From NCBI GenBank assembly GCA_021018995.1, contig CM037589.1, positions 63,515,068 to 63,579,067 on the forward strand: a stretch of 64,000 nucleotides of DNA, given 5' to 3'. Under the pieces are notes generated by a model that saw only the letters and a program-made list of their open reading frames with translations, had not been told where the DNA came from and ran no database searches. A program made the position numbers and the translations under genes. This DNA comes from Chloranthus sessilifolius (taxonomy: Eukaryota > Streptophyta > Magnoliopsida > Chloranthales > Chloranthaceae). Positions 10,211 through 22,489 of this stretch are shown in pieces (position 1 is the first letter of the stretch; the number at the start of each line of letters is the position of its first letter).

Positions 10211-12777
10211 TTTTTTTTGTATGTAAAATAAAAATGCCATTTTTTCAGTGTATTGAAAAAATTAAATAAGCTCCGTTAGTTGGAGAGAGATGCAAGGGTC
10301 AGAGATAGGGAGGGACAATACTGGCTTCGGCACCCAAAAAATTGTTTACGTCCGCCTTATTTAAATTTTAAAAGGGAGAAACTACTTGCACGGTTTCGTT
10401 TGTTTATGCACTCTCTAATATAGAGATAGCAAGTAATTTTTTGATAATTGGTTTTCATGTAAATTTTGGGTGTAAAATGATTATTTTTTTAGCTATAAAA
10501 TTTTCTTTTAAAATTTTCTTTTTGATATTTTTTTAACATTACAACCAAAATAACAACTTTTGTAATATATTTAAATTAATATGAAAATTGACATTGCCTC
10601 GTCATCTTTGTTAGTATCCGACTTCATCGGACATAATGAGCAACCGTGGAGCCTTTATTTTTCTGATGGAGTGGGTATCTCATGAAGATCGACTGTGTCT
10701 TTAAAATAACTTTCGATGATATAAGTGCACAAAGAATGGTTAAAACCCCAAACCCCCCCATAATAAAATTCATGTAATAGGATCATTCAAGAATTATTTA
10801 ATCAAACCAAATCAAGCAAAAAATGCACGTTTCTTCGGTGTGAAGGAGGAATTTTTTCCTATAAACCCTTTAAATAAAGGAACACCAAATCAAAATCAAA
10901 GCTCAGCTTAAATATGCTTATATATAAGTCTAATAATCTCAATAACCAGGGGTGAAAGAAAATACCTTTCCATCCAAAAAAGTTAAGAGCCGGAAAAAGA
11001 AGTTTTATGGGAGTGGGTGGGAAGAGGGGATTTAATCTCTTTCCATCCATTTTTTTTATACTTTCAATAAATCGATCATTTAGGGATCGTCTTTTGCTTG
11101 GAGGTTTCGGCTCTCAATGTTTCTCTTTATTTTTTCCTTATTTTAGGGGTACAATATGAGAATTTTATCCTTTCATTGGTGAGAGTCTTCTTTTCCGAGG
11201 AGATCGACTCTACGAAGGCCTTTTTGCAATCCATACTTGTTTCTGAAATGGTTTTGATCACGGATTTTACCGATGTTTTGATGGCTTCATTGTTGCAAGA
11301 ACGCATGCACTATTTCTACGCCATGAGACATTGTTTAAAAGGTTTGATCGAAGCGATTTGTGAAGCTTTTGGTCGATGTTTGCCCTCGTTTCTAACGTGG
11401 TGAAAGTTTTTATGGATCGTGAATTTGTCGATGGTGGTGGCTTCTCTTCGAATGGATCTTCGGTGTTGATTACCGGCGGATCATGGTGGTAGATTCTTGA
11501 ATTTTTAACTTACTTTCAAGGTCTCTAAAATCCATGTCGGTGTTAAATGAGTCTTAAATATCATTTAATATATTTTAATATTAGTTATTATAATTACTAC
11601 TATTGTGACCCTCTACTCTGTAACCATTCTCCATTTCAAATGAAAATGATAAAATTTCATATCAAAAAAAAAAATCTCAATAACCAGAAATCTCCCAAAA
11701 CATGTCTGATAAAACCCCAAACCCTATAAAAACTACATGTAATGGGATCATTGAAGAATTATGTAATAAGACCTGAATTATTTAATAAGACCTATTTGAA
11801 AATTTTTATTTTTTTTTAAAAAGCAAAGCAAAACAAAACTTTAAACCCTATAAAATTTACATGTAATCAGATCAACTTGAACGGCAAATCCAGATGAACA
11901 CCAAACAAACAAAATAAAAAGATGATTATGCTATAAGAAATTGATGAAGTGGCGTACCTTGGTAGGTTTCAGAAAACCTAGAAACGTATGAAGGGTCACA
12001 GAAGATTAATTAATTAAACGCCGGTAAAATAATAAGTTTTTTTTATAGCAGTTGTGGTGGGGGGGGGGGGATGCAATTTTCATCTCTTACGAGGCCTGGG
12101 CTTCCTTAAAGAGGGGGCCATTTTGTGTCATTATATAAAAAATATTTAATTCAATCTCTCACTTTTCTTTTCTTTTTTCTGAAATTATAAATTATTTTTA
12201 TTAAACAAAGAAAAAGTATGATTGAGCTAGAATTCCAATTGAAAAGTATAAATTTATTAACGCCCACTAAATCTTGGAGGGCACCTACTCCAATAGCGAT
12301 TGACTGCTTTTCAATTAGACGATGCAGATCATTTTCACCCCAATCTTTCACATAAGAGATTTTGAGATCATGAGCGAATTATTAGACGGTCATTTTTATT
12401 TCACATGGCATGCATACCAAAATATTAATAAAAAAATCACACAGCATAGATGATGCTGAAACTTACTTTTCACTTACTCGGCAGCTCCAAGGTCATCGGG
12501 TGTTAATAAAGATAGAAAATCTAAACCTTGGCTTGGTTGCGATTTTTACCGACTTCTCTTTGTCTCTCTCCTTTCCTTTTTCCCTAAAGAGCATATCCAA
12601 CAGATTCTTTATAAGCGAAAAAAACACTAAAATTGCTATTTTAGCAATTGAAAACACGAAAATTTTATTTCAGCAGATTCGCTATTAATAGCAAATCTTA
12701 CTTTGTTCGTTATTAATAAAATATGATTAAATCTCTCTCTCTCTCTCATTTTCTCTCTCTATTTATCTCTCCCAACT

Positions 12778-12780
<3 letters not shown>

Positions 12781-12832
<52 letters not shown>
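12781..12832. repeat. (AT)n microsatellite upstream of SAUR
   Basis: Uninterrupted TA dinucleotides, about 190 bp upstream of the SAUR start codon. Confidence 0.95.
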
Positions 12833-12834
<2 letters not shown>

Positions 12835-12899
12835 GATAGAAATAAAAATATATTATTTTAAGAGAGGAGCAGCTAAAATTAAATAGCTATCCTTCCTAC

Positions 12900-12906
12900 T
12901 ATAAAC
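12900..12906 (+). promoter_or_regulatory. Candidate TATA box of the SAUR gene
   Basis: TATAAAC lies 120 bp before the SAUR ATG in a locally TA-rich setting, which would give a 5' UTR of roughly 90 nt. No TGTCTC/GAGACA auxin element is visible between it and the ATG. The assignment rests on position and consensus only. Confidence 0.35.
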
Positions 12907-13025
12907 TTATTAAAAAAGCAACAACTAAAATAGAGAGTGGGCTCAAAAGACAAAAGGTGATTTTAGCTATCCTTTCTAGAGATCTCTCTAGAGGAAGAAA
13001 AAAATAAACTCTCCCCTCTCTAGTC

Positions 13026-13349
13026 ATGGTGAGTAAGCTAAAGCAATTAATGCAGCGATGGAAGGGTATTCCTGAAGGTTTTTTGGCGGTTTACGTTGGA
13101 CCGAAGCGCCGCCGGTTCTTGATCCCGACTCGGTTCCTCAACATATCGGTCTTCGTTTCCTTATTAAAGAAAGCCGAAGAAGAGTTGGGGTACCAAGCCA
13201 AGGGCGGGCTCGTTTTGCCTTGCGAAGTGGATTTCTTTAAATGGCTTTTGAACGTGTTGGAGAAAGATGATCAGAGGCTACGTGGGTTGGAGTTGGATGA
13301 GGTTTTGAAGGCTTTTTCTCAAGTTTCAATGCAGAAAACTAGAGTTTGA
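13026..13349 (+). CDS. SAUR-like auxin-responsive protein
   Basis: An intronless frame of 107 codons, usual for the SAUR family. The conserved domain spans about residues 14-94: IPEGFLAVYVGPKRRRFLIP, TRFLNISVFVSLLKKAEEEL, GGLVLPCEVDFFKWLLNVLE and a GLELDEVL tail. The N terminus is short and basic with no transmembrane segment. SAUR proteins are small, short-lived regulators of cell expansion; well-studied members inhibit PP2C.D phosphatases and so keep plasma-membrane H+-ATPases active. That role is inferred from family knowledge. The GFLAVYVG motif with a GLELDE ending suggests the SAUR71/72-like branch, though I cannot place it firmly. No other SAUR copy lies in the window, although these genes often occur in tandem. 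Confidence 0.92.
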   Translation: MVSKLKQLMQRWKGIPEGFLAVYVGPKRRRFLIPTRFLNISVFVSLLKKAEEELGYQAKGGLVLPCEVDFFKWLLNVLEKDDQRLRGLELDEVLKAFSQVSMQKTRV

Positions 13350-14395
13350 TTAATAGGATTACTTTGATTTTATTTCTACCTTTTTGAAGGGTTTTCGACT
13401 AAAGGTTTGTAGAGAGCCCAGTGGAAGTTGGTATTTTTTCATCTTTTGAATTTTTAATGATATAATGAATATTTTGATGATATATTTGGGATTTATTGGT
13501 GGCCTTCTTTTTCTTTTCGTTTCTTCTCTTAATATATGTGAGTTTCAGTATAAGATTCCTTGTAACACATAACGTACACTTTTTGTGCAAGTGTACCCCA
13601 TGCTCCGGTGTGCTGCAGTAGCATGTCCAGGAGATCCACACCATCCACATAGAGTGACTTGGATCAGATGATACTGACCGTCCCATTTGCACTGAATGGA
13701 AGGCGGTAAACGTGGAAGGTGTTGTCTCAGATCTTGATGTTTATGCTGTTTGTTTTGGGGTCAAATAATGATCAGATGGTCCTGCACGGTCTACTTTGCG
13801 TGTAAACTCTGATAAACTCTTCTCACATAAATTTTAATCCGTAGTTTTTAAATATCAGCCATATTGGATCACACGGCTGATATGTACCACGTTAATATGA
13901 GGTCAAATATCGGACCATATCAGCCCATATATGGTAATCAAGTCTGTTAAGGGTCAAACCAAACACTTGTACGTGCATGACGAGCACTATGTAAGGCTCC
14001 TTTTCATTGGCATCTTTAGGGGAGTCGAAGGGTCAGGTCAGGTCAGCGCCCAATATCTGACCGGAGTTTTTTATCGGGTTGGTCATATGAACTTGACCTG
14101 TCGGGTCGGGACAAGCATGATGCATTCAACCTGACCTTCAAGTTGGGTCGAGGAAAATTTTGGTTCGTCGAACCGACTGACATGATATTTTTTATATACA
14201 AGTTGGTTGTCGGGTCAGGTCGGAGGTCATGAGCTGAGTAGGACATATAAATTTTGGCCTTTGGATCCCCGATCCATTGACAGCCCTAGGCCTAGTATAA
14301 AGAATCTTATAATGTAAAGCGCTAATTATTATTACCTCAAATAATCTATCTTTTGTGGGTCCACTTAAATTTGGGGTGGGGCTAGATGCATCCAA

Positions 14396-14443
<48 letters not shown>

Positions 14444-15159
14444 TATGGGTAATGGTTTTTACGCTCAAGCTCGAGTCATGAGTTTATATCTCATGACTAA
14501 CTTCATGACTCAGAGTTATATAATTATTTTCATATATATATATATATATATATTTGTTTATAATGGTTTAAGTAATAAATTTTTTAATTTAATTTTTTTT
14601 TTTTTTCTTGGAGAGAATAAGATTTTTAAATCTTAGTCATAGGGAATTTAGGTTTTCATTTTAATATTAAGAGATGGAACTTAGAGTTAAGAAAGGCTCA
14701 AAATTGTTTAACTATTGTTGGATCTTTTATTCTTGCCACTTGTCAAACCTACATTGTCTTCTCTTTTTCTTTATAGAATAATAAAATCACCTGTTAGTCT
14801 ATTTTTTGAATCTTTTTGTGAAAATATTATCCAAATTCTCTCATAGTCATCTTTTCATAATTTCATAATTATAATCTCACATCCCTACGTTTTAGGCAAA
14901 CCTTCGAGCGCCGACCTGTAATCGACACGTCTTCCGATGATTTGGAACACCATTATATGCCTCGATTTCTGTCGGATCGTAGCATCGCTGATTTTTTTTA
15001 TATCACAAAAAAACTAGGGCTTTTAAGTTTGGTAAGGGTCATATATATATATATATATATACACACACTTAGTGGACCCTCCACGTGAGAGTCATTTATT
15101 TGGAGAATAAATCGTTATAATATAAATTTTAAAAATATTTTTTATATTTAATAAAAAAA
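13350..15159. other. Intergenic; no gene; decayed DNA-element sequence
   Basis: After the SAUR 3' end comes a GGGTCAGGTCAGG / GTCGGGTCGGG-rich stretch (about 14020-14290) ending CCATTGACAGCCCTA. That is the terminal motif of the hAT-like element at 20896, so this is probably an old relative. (AT)n microsatellites lie at 14399-14440, 14533-14553 and 15042-15060. No exon is seen. Confidence 0.5.
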
Positions 15160-16560
15160 TCATTGGACATAAATATTTCGGTAAAAATTTTGGTTTGTAT
15201 GGGACCGAAATCGAATCTAATATTTTCACTGAAATTTTGGGATTTCGATCAAAAATTTTTGATGAAAGTAGTGGGCCAGGTCAAAGTTTCAATGGTCATA
15301 CTTTTTTTGTTTTGTTTTAATATTTATCGGCCTTCAAAATATCGGTCGATAATTTGGTGATTAGTAAATTATTGGCGGATTACTTCAAATCCTCGATCGA
15401 GAATTTGAAGGCCACTATTTTTGATCGAAAATTTCGGGATTTCGTTTCGGTGGGGGCCTGAAACCAATGCGTTTCAATCGAAATTTTGATCCATGATCCC
15501 AACTAAAATGAAGTCTTTATCGTTTGGGATAAAGGTGTTAAACTCAGCCCTTTTAAACAAAAAAAAAACACACACAAGGTCTCGGCGCAAACTAATATGT
15601 ATCAGTCGATACTCGATACGTATCGACCGATACGGATACCAATACCAAGTTGGGGACCGTGAAGTATTAGAACCAATACGTATCGGTTTGCTGAAAAACC
15701 AATACGTATCGTCGTTATGTGATGGTATCGTACAAGATGTCATACCTTATAGCATGGATCAAAATTTTGACCGAAATTCTGTGGGCCAGGTTGAAATTTC
15801 AATTTCAGTTGAGACCGAAACCGAAATCGAAACCGAAATTTCGGTATTTCGGTCAAAAATCCCGAACGAAATTTCGGCCAAAATCTTGTGGGCCACGCCA
15901 AAATTTCAGTGCCCATATTTTATTTTATTTTGTTTGAAAACCTAAAATTATCGGCTAATAATTTGCTAATCATCAAATTATATATTGATAATTTGGTGAT
16001 TAGCAAATTATTGGCCGAGAATTTGAAGGCCATAATTTTTGATCGAAACTTTCGGGATTTCGTTTCGGTGGGGTCCGAAACCGATGCGTTTTGGCCAAAA
16101 TTTTTATTCATAACCCCAACTAAAATGAAGTCTTTATTGTTTGGGATCAAGGTGTCAAACTCGATATCGGTATCGGGTATCAGCCCATGGATGATTGATA
16201 CGAATCGGCCGATACGTATCGGCCAAACCCGATACATATCGGTCGATACGGGCCTGTATCCACCGACGCCGATACAGAGTTGGAGGACCAGGAAGTATCA
16301 GAACCGATACGTATCGATTTGCTGAAAAACCGATATGTATCGTTGTTATGTATAAGTATCGCGAAGGATGTCATACCTCATAACATAGATCAAAATTTCA
16401 GCCGAAGTCCCAATATTTCAGTCGGAACGAATCGGTTTCGAACCCCACCGAAATTTTGGGATTTGGGCCGAAAATCCCGGACCAAATTTCAGCCTAGCCA
16501 GGTTGAACTTTCAGTGCCCATATATATATATTAATTTAAAAAAAACCCCAAATTATCGGC
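15160..16560. repeat. Field of decayed CCGAAATTTCGG / GATACGTATCGG repeat elements
   Basis: Dozens of short near-palindromes (CCGAAATTTCGG, AATTATCGGCCGATAATT, GATACGTATCGG) fill this interval. At least two sub-elements with AAGGTGTYAAAC left ends and GATGTCATACCT right ends (15530-15740, 16148-16385) sit inside larger ones bordered by GATCAAAATTTTG-like ends, which suggests nested MITEs of the families seen intact at 6021, 21801 and 22362. No protein domain is present. Confidence 0.65.
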
Positions 16561-16599
16561 CGGTAATTTGAAGGTTGATAATTTTGGGTTAAAAAAATA

Positions 16600-18180
16600 T
16601 ATTCATTGGGCACCGAAATTTCGGTTGGGACTAAAATCGCCAATAGCTTCAAATTATTGGTCGATAATTGTGGGTGTAAAAAAAAAAATCATTGGGCACC
16701 AAAAAAAATCATTGGTACACACCCAAAAAAGTGGCCTTCAAATCAATTTTGAGCGTGCATGTGATGTTAAGGTCACTTTTCTGAGATGTGTGCTACATGA
16801 AATAAAACACTGATCGTTTAATAGTACGCCCATAATATCAAGATCCATCATGTAAAAGATTGAGAGGATAAACGATCTCCATCGTCTTATTCAACACAGT
16901 TCATGTGTTTCAATGTGGGTGAACTCATCGATTCGAGGGGCGGATTTAAAGGCACTCAAAACCAAAAATCAAAAAACCAAAAGGGGAGGATTTAGTTTTG
17001 TCTTGTAGCGATAGATATATAATATTATAAAACCCAAAAAAGATAGAACCCGAAATCGAAAAACCCAAAAAAAGATAGAACCCAAAATTTTGTCGATTTC
17101 AAATCCCACCGAAATTTCAAGATTTGAGCCGAAAATTTCGGACCAAATTTCGGCCAAGCCAGGTTGAACTTTCGGTGCCCATATATATATATTTTTTTAT
17201 TTTTATTTTTTAAAACCCAAATTATTGATCGAAAATTTGATGATTAGCAAATTATCAGCCGATAATTTGAAGGTGAATAAGTTTTTGTTTAAAAAATATA
17301 ATTATTGGGCACTGAAATTTTAGTGAAAATTTTGGTTGGGACTGAAACCACCGATAACTTCAAATTATCGGCCGATAATTTTGCATGTAAAAAAAAAATC
17401 ATTGGGCACCGAAAAAATCATTGGTACACACCCAAAAAAGTGACCCTCAAATCAATTTTGAGCGTGCACGTGATGTTAAGGTCACTTTTCTAAGATGTGT
17501 GCTACATGAAATAAAACACTGATTGTCTGATAGTACGCCCATGATATCAGGATCCATCATGTGAAAGATTGAGAGGATAACCGATCTCCGTCGTCTTATT
17601 CAACGCAGTTCATGTGTTTCAGTGTAGGTGAACTCATCGATTCGAAGGTGGATTTAAAGGTACTCAAAACCAAAAACCAAAAAACCAAAAGGGGAGGATT
17701 TTGTTTTGTCTTGTAGCGATGCAAATTATCGGCCGATAATTTTGGGTTTTAAAAAAATAATTATTGGCCATCGAAATTTCAGTGAAAATTTTGGTTGGGG
17801 CTGAAACCCCTGATAATTTCAAATTATCGGCCGATAATTTTGGGTGTAAAAAAAAAAAAATCATTGAGCACCGAACAAAATCATTGGTACACACTCAAAA
17901 GAGTGACCTTCAAATCAATTTGAGCGTATACGTGATGTTAAGGTCACTTTTTTAAAATATGTGCTACATGAAAAAAAACACTGCTCATCTGATAATATGC
18001 TCATGAGATCAAGATCCATCATGTGAAAGATTGGGAGAATAAATGATCTCCATCATCTAATTCAACACAGTCCATATATTTCAATGTGGGTGAACTCAAG
18101 GATTCGAGGGTGAATTTAAAGGTACTAAAAACCATAAACCAAAAATACCAAAAGGGTAGGATTTTGTTGTTTTTTAGGGA
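16600..18180. repeat. Unit of about 430 bp present three times in direct orientation
   Basis: The block starting ATTGGGCACCGAAATTT and running through TCATTGGTACACACCC, GTGATGTTAAGGTCACTTTT, GATCCATCATGTGAAAGATT and GGTGAACTCA(T/A)(C/G)GATTCG to ACCAAAAGGGGAGGATTT(A/T)GTT occurs at about 16600-17010, 17305-17720 and 17760-18180. About 290 bp of extra sequence separates units 1 and 2. Units 2 and 3 are almost adjacent. Confidence 0.8.
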
Positions 18181-20887
18181 TAGAACCCAAAATCAGAAGG
18201 AGAGATTTTGTAGTGTAGTTTAAAGGTTTTTTTTGTTTTTGTTTTTTTTTTCTTTTGATTAGAAAGGTTATTGTATAGATGAACTTTGCTTTTGCATTTT
18301 TAAAGGCTATTATATAGGTAAATATATAATATTATAAAACCTAAGAAGATAAAACGAATTTGATAATAGACTTATGATCACAAGATCTTTAGGTAAAAGA
18401 TTGGGAAGACTCCCAACGATTTTTTCCATTGTTTTAGTGAGTGGCCATAAGGTAAAGTGGGGTGGTAGTAAGATCAGCCTTAATCATGGTTAAGCCCCCG
18501 ATTGACTTTGATAAGATGATCCTCACCATCCCATTGTGACCTTGCACTGAAGGTGATCAATGTAGAAGGTGTTGTATCAGATGTTTATGTTTATGGTTTT
18601 TTCTTTGGCGTCAGATTACGGGCCACAGAACCATGATTTGCAAACTATTCCTGATTTTTTTTTTAAATTTATGATTTTAAAATTTTTTATAGCTTTAACG
18701 TTATTTGTTTTTTTTTTTCTCTTTGATTTTTCTTCCGAATATTTTTTCGAACTTTCTAGATTTTATCAGACATTTTTCCTAACCCCAACTTATTGACTAT
18801 TGGTACATTCATTTCGCTGTACTGCCCAAATAATACGCTTATAATGAAAAAAACACGTCTCAATGGTTGCTTATTTTTATGCAGCGATCAGTTCACAGTA
18901 ATCGAAGCCTGCATAATATTGTTCATTTTGCAGGTATTTTTTAAGTCTTAAGAGTAACCCAAGGCATAAAGATCAATGGAAACAATACATCCGAAGTTAG
19001 ATCATATGTCATCTAAAATGATCGTGAGTTGCATCCCAGTCTCTTTTAAGGTTTTAGAAGAAAAATTAAGACATTTTCCCTTTAATTTTTTGGGTTAAAG
19101 ATTGGAATTTTCCACTCAAAAATTGTCATTGAAAATGTTTACCTCTACAAAGTACCAACAAAATAAATGATGTAAAACTAATTTTTTTAGAACTGGATTT
19201 TGGGTTCAACTACATTTGCAGCCCTTCAAAACAGGAGAATTTTAACGGCACGTCATCCTATAAAAATGAAAATCATAAAAGTCAAGATTCTCTCATATCC
19301 AAGGGCTTCAGATGTGATTGAACTCGAAATCCGTTTCAACCTGATTGGACCTAACTATTGCCAATTTATGCACTCTTAAATTAAGTGCATCTCTAGGAAG
19401 GTTGGAATCCTCTAATAGATTTGGTATATTAGTGAACAGGGTTCACAAAATTGGGCAACAAAATAGACAACTCAGTTTTGAAGTATTTGTCTACACAATC
19501 CAAAGGTGAATAAGTGTGCATTGTGTTTTTTTTCATAGTCATTCGGCACACATACACATGTAACAGTTGAGGAGTAGCGTGAGGGAATACCAACTATAGT
19601 GGTAATGGTTAACTATCAGAATTCAAACCACTCCTTGTAAAGATAATGGTGAGAAGGTGAGGGTCAACTAACATAACTCAACCACACCATATAAAGACAA
19701 GGGTGGGAACTGCCTAATAAGGGCTAATGCCTCTTTGGTTGTGCACTGTGTTTTGTAAAAATAAAAATGCAACAATCGAGGGGAGAGATTATGATTTGCA
19801 ACCCAAGTATATGTAAAAGGCTTGAGGACAGGGTTTTGGGTTCAGTAAAGATCACTTGTGAGATTCATATACGTCTATATATATATGCTCGTTCTACTTC
19901 TATCCAGCGCCCACAAATTCAGTTTGTTCTGAATAGGGGCTTTTGACAAATGGTGTAAAAGATAAGATGTTAAACCATTTTATGAAACTCAGTGCGTCCC
20001 CACTTATGTGTAAAAAATGAAAAAATAATCTGAAAAATATTTTCAGATAAAAATTGACTGAAAAGGGTTGAACTCTCCTTACCGTCATTTAAGCACCAAA
20101 TGATGTTTTAACGATCATATACCATTTATTGGCTTAAGATCTTGAAAATTCATACTGTTAAAATGAGATGAAGGGCTATGGATAAAAAAATTACACTTCT
20201 TGAGAGATTCTAACCATTCGATTTGTGCACTCTAATATCAACGGTTGTTCTTAATTTTGATGGTTCACATGGCACAATAATAAATCACACTTCAATGGTG
20301 TGAGATTAAAACGTGACAAGATCATTTTAGACACTATTTGGTATTTATATGTCTGTTGGGAGCCATTATCCCGTTTTTAAAAATATTAAAATGTTTGGTT
20401 AATTGGGATTTTTGGTTATTATTATTATTTAATTTTTTTTCACTTTTTTAAGATGAGTCCACTAGATAGGATTTAGGTTGGCCTGTTTTCATGGCATGTG
20501 AGAATGAGTACCTTTGTTTGCACCTATAGGATCACTGGAATAGCATACAGTCCAAAACCCATTGACAACTTTGGATTGTACAATGGAGGTCATTTTTTAC
20601 CTCAATCTTCCGCTTAATTTAATGGATTTTTACCGTCACGCATTTAATTTTTTTTATTCTAAGTAACTTAGATAATAAAAAAATAATGTGCCACATGACA
20701 TAAAAACTGACCTTATTATAGATCCATTAGTTTGAAAATTGATCTATCATCTCATTCCAAGCAGTTAAGAGTTTCATTGTTTCCAACATAGGCACTTTTA
20801 GTAATCTTAACGGCGTGAACAGAAGTACCTTCCAACAATGTATTATGAGACGAAGAGCCAATGCTTTTTCTTTTGTTTTCGATAATG
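18181..20887. other. Intergenic; no gene
   Basis: AT-rich sequence with homopolymer T runs near 18657-18720. I found no exon, RNA gene or bounded element. Confidence 0.6.
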
Positions 20888-20895
20888 GAGAGCTA

Positions 20896-21303
20896 GGGCT
20901 GTCAATGGGTCGGGATTCAGGCCAGGCCTCGATGGGCCGGATTCGGGCCTAATTTTTTTATATTTTCTAAATAGGTCAGGCCAAGCCCAGACAAGAAATC
21001 GAGTCAGGTTCGAGCTACAAAGTGCAAGGCCAGGCCCAGTCCGGCCCGTCTTGGCCCAATAAGCTGAGGTTCTTATTTAAATTTTTTTTTTTTTTAAAAT
21101 ACTATTAAAAATCACTAGAAACCCGGCCCGGACAGGATAGCTAATCAGGCAGGATTCAGGCTACAAAAATTCAAAAATGGGCTGAGCCCAGCCCAGCCCA
21201 GCCTGATTAGCTATCTGGGCCGGGCGAGGCCCAATTCTTTTTTAAAGAAATTGGGTAGGGTGAAAACCCGACCTGGCCCAGCCCAGCCCGTTGACAACCC
21301 TAT
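20896..21303. mobile_element. hAT-like non-autonomous element with exact 8-bp TSD
   Basis: The exact direct repeat GAGAGCTA flanks it at 20888-20895 and 21304-21311. The left end GGGCTGTCAATGGG and right end CCCGTTGACAACCC are inverted repeats. The 408-bp interior is rich in GGCCCGGCCC-type strings on both strands and has no coding frame. An 8-bp TSD is the hAT hallmark, and the intact TSD suggests moderate age. Confidence 0.85.
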
Positions 21304-21800
21304 GAGAGCTAGTACTTGCACATGAGAAGTTAGCCCTTGCATATGGTTTAAACAAAGAATTGAAATTTTGAAACTTGTGTCATATTAAAATACCATCTAA
21401 GCTATATGATTTGAAGGTCAGGTCACGGTCTAAAGATCTTAAGCCAAAACGCTTAAACAGAGGATGTAGGAGTGAAAATATTATTTTACACATTTTGCAT
21501 CCAAACAGCTGATAGAATTCCAAAAACAGCCCTTTCCATGAGTTTTGCAAAAAAAGGCATGAAAGTGTGATTTATCATAATTCCAAGTGGCACCCATCTC
21601 TAATCAATCTAAATTAGAATTCTATCATTGGAATACATCTCAGCACATTAGTGACCCGTCCCATTACCCATCCCATTCGTAAATTTTAATATCAGCCGTT
21701 ACAACTAAAAGCAATGATTAATATAGTCCACAAATTTGATGATTTAAATCTCCCTAAAATCACATTTTTGGGTCTGTTACACTTTAATCTATGATCTATC

Positions 21801-21973
21801 CAAGGATCAAAATTCTAAGTAAAATTTCAGCTGAAAACCAAAAATTTGGCTGAAATTTTGAGTCCCATACAAAATATGACTGAAATTTCGGTCCAAATTA
21901 TCGTTTTGGTGAGGACCGAAACCGATAATTTGGACTGAAATTTTAATCATTTCGGCCAAAATTTTGATTCTTG
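21801..21973. mobile_element. hAT-like MITE, CAAGGATCAAAATT family
   Basis: The exact 8-bp duplication GATCTATC occurs at 21793-21800 and 21974-21981. Terminal inverted repeats are CAAGGATCAAAATT and AATTTTGATTCTTG. The 173-bp interior consists of GAAATTTCGG-like half palindromes and is non-coding. Confidence 0.88.
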
Positions 21974-22361
21974 GATCTATCACTTTGCCAGTTTCGGATC
22001 ACCCACCATTTTGCTGTTTAAAGTACGATCCAGAGTTTTAGAACCATTTTTTTAATTAACAGAGGATAGAATAGACAGTCAAGTGTAATTCAATCCTAAA
22101 TAACTTGATCTATGAACAACATCATTATGGTAAAGGTCGCAATGCCAGAGGAATCATTACGGCAAGGTATAGAGGGGGAGGTCATAAGCATCTATCCCGT
22201 AAAATAGATTTTTGACAGAATGAAAAACACATCTAGCAGAATCGTAGCCATAGAATACGACCCTATTCGAACACACTATGGGGATCGTGAGAAGAGATAT
22301 TTTATATCTTAACTGTTGTCTCAATCTTCCACATAATGAATCTTGAGAACATAGGCATACC

Positions 22362-22481
22362 CAAGGATCAAAATTTCGGGTAAAATTTCAGTTTCAGGCA
22401 TGACCGAAACCAAAAATTTGACCAAAATTTCAGCTGAACTTTTGAGTCCCATACAAAATATGACCGAAATTTTGATCCTTG
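22362..22481. mobile_element. hAT-like MITE, CAAGGATCAAAATT family, second copy
   Basis: The exact 8-bp duplication GGCATACC occurs at 22354-22361 and 22482-22489. Terminal inverted repeats CAAGGATCAAAATTTCGG and CCGAAATTTTGATCCTTG match along almost their whole length, so the 120-bp element could fold into a near-complete hairpin. It is the same family as 21801-21973, only 0.4 kb away. Confidence 0.9.
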
Positions 22482-22489
22482 GGCATACC

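Larger units (their letters stand above)
10211..13025. other. Intergenic between GT64 and SAUR; no gene
   Basis: Short upstream regions of two genes with AT-rich spacer between. A stretch at 11100-11490 is less AT-rich and partly open but matches nothing I know. A (CT)n tract lies at 12735-12775 and a G run at 12058-12070. TTTAGCTATCCTT-like strings near 12883 and 12964 hint at a decayed MITE in the SAUR upstream region. Confidence 0.5.

Noticed and set aside
11098-11403. Open frame of 101 codons between GT64 and SAUR
   Set aside because: There is no recognisable motif and no exon-intron context; I could not support it as a gene.
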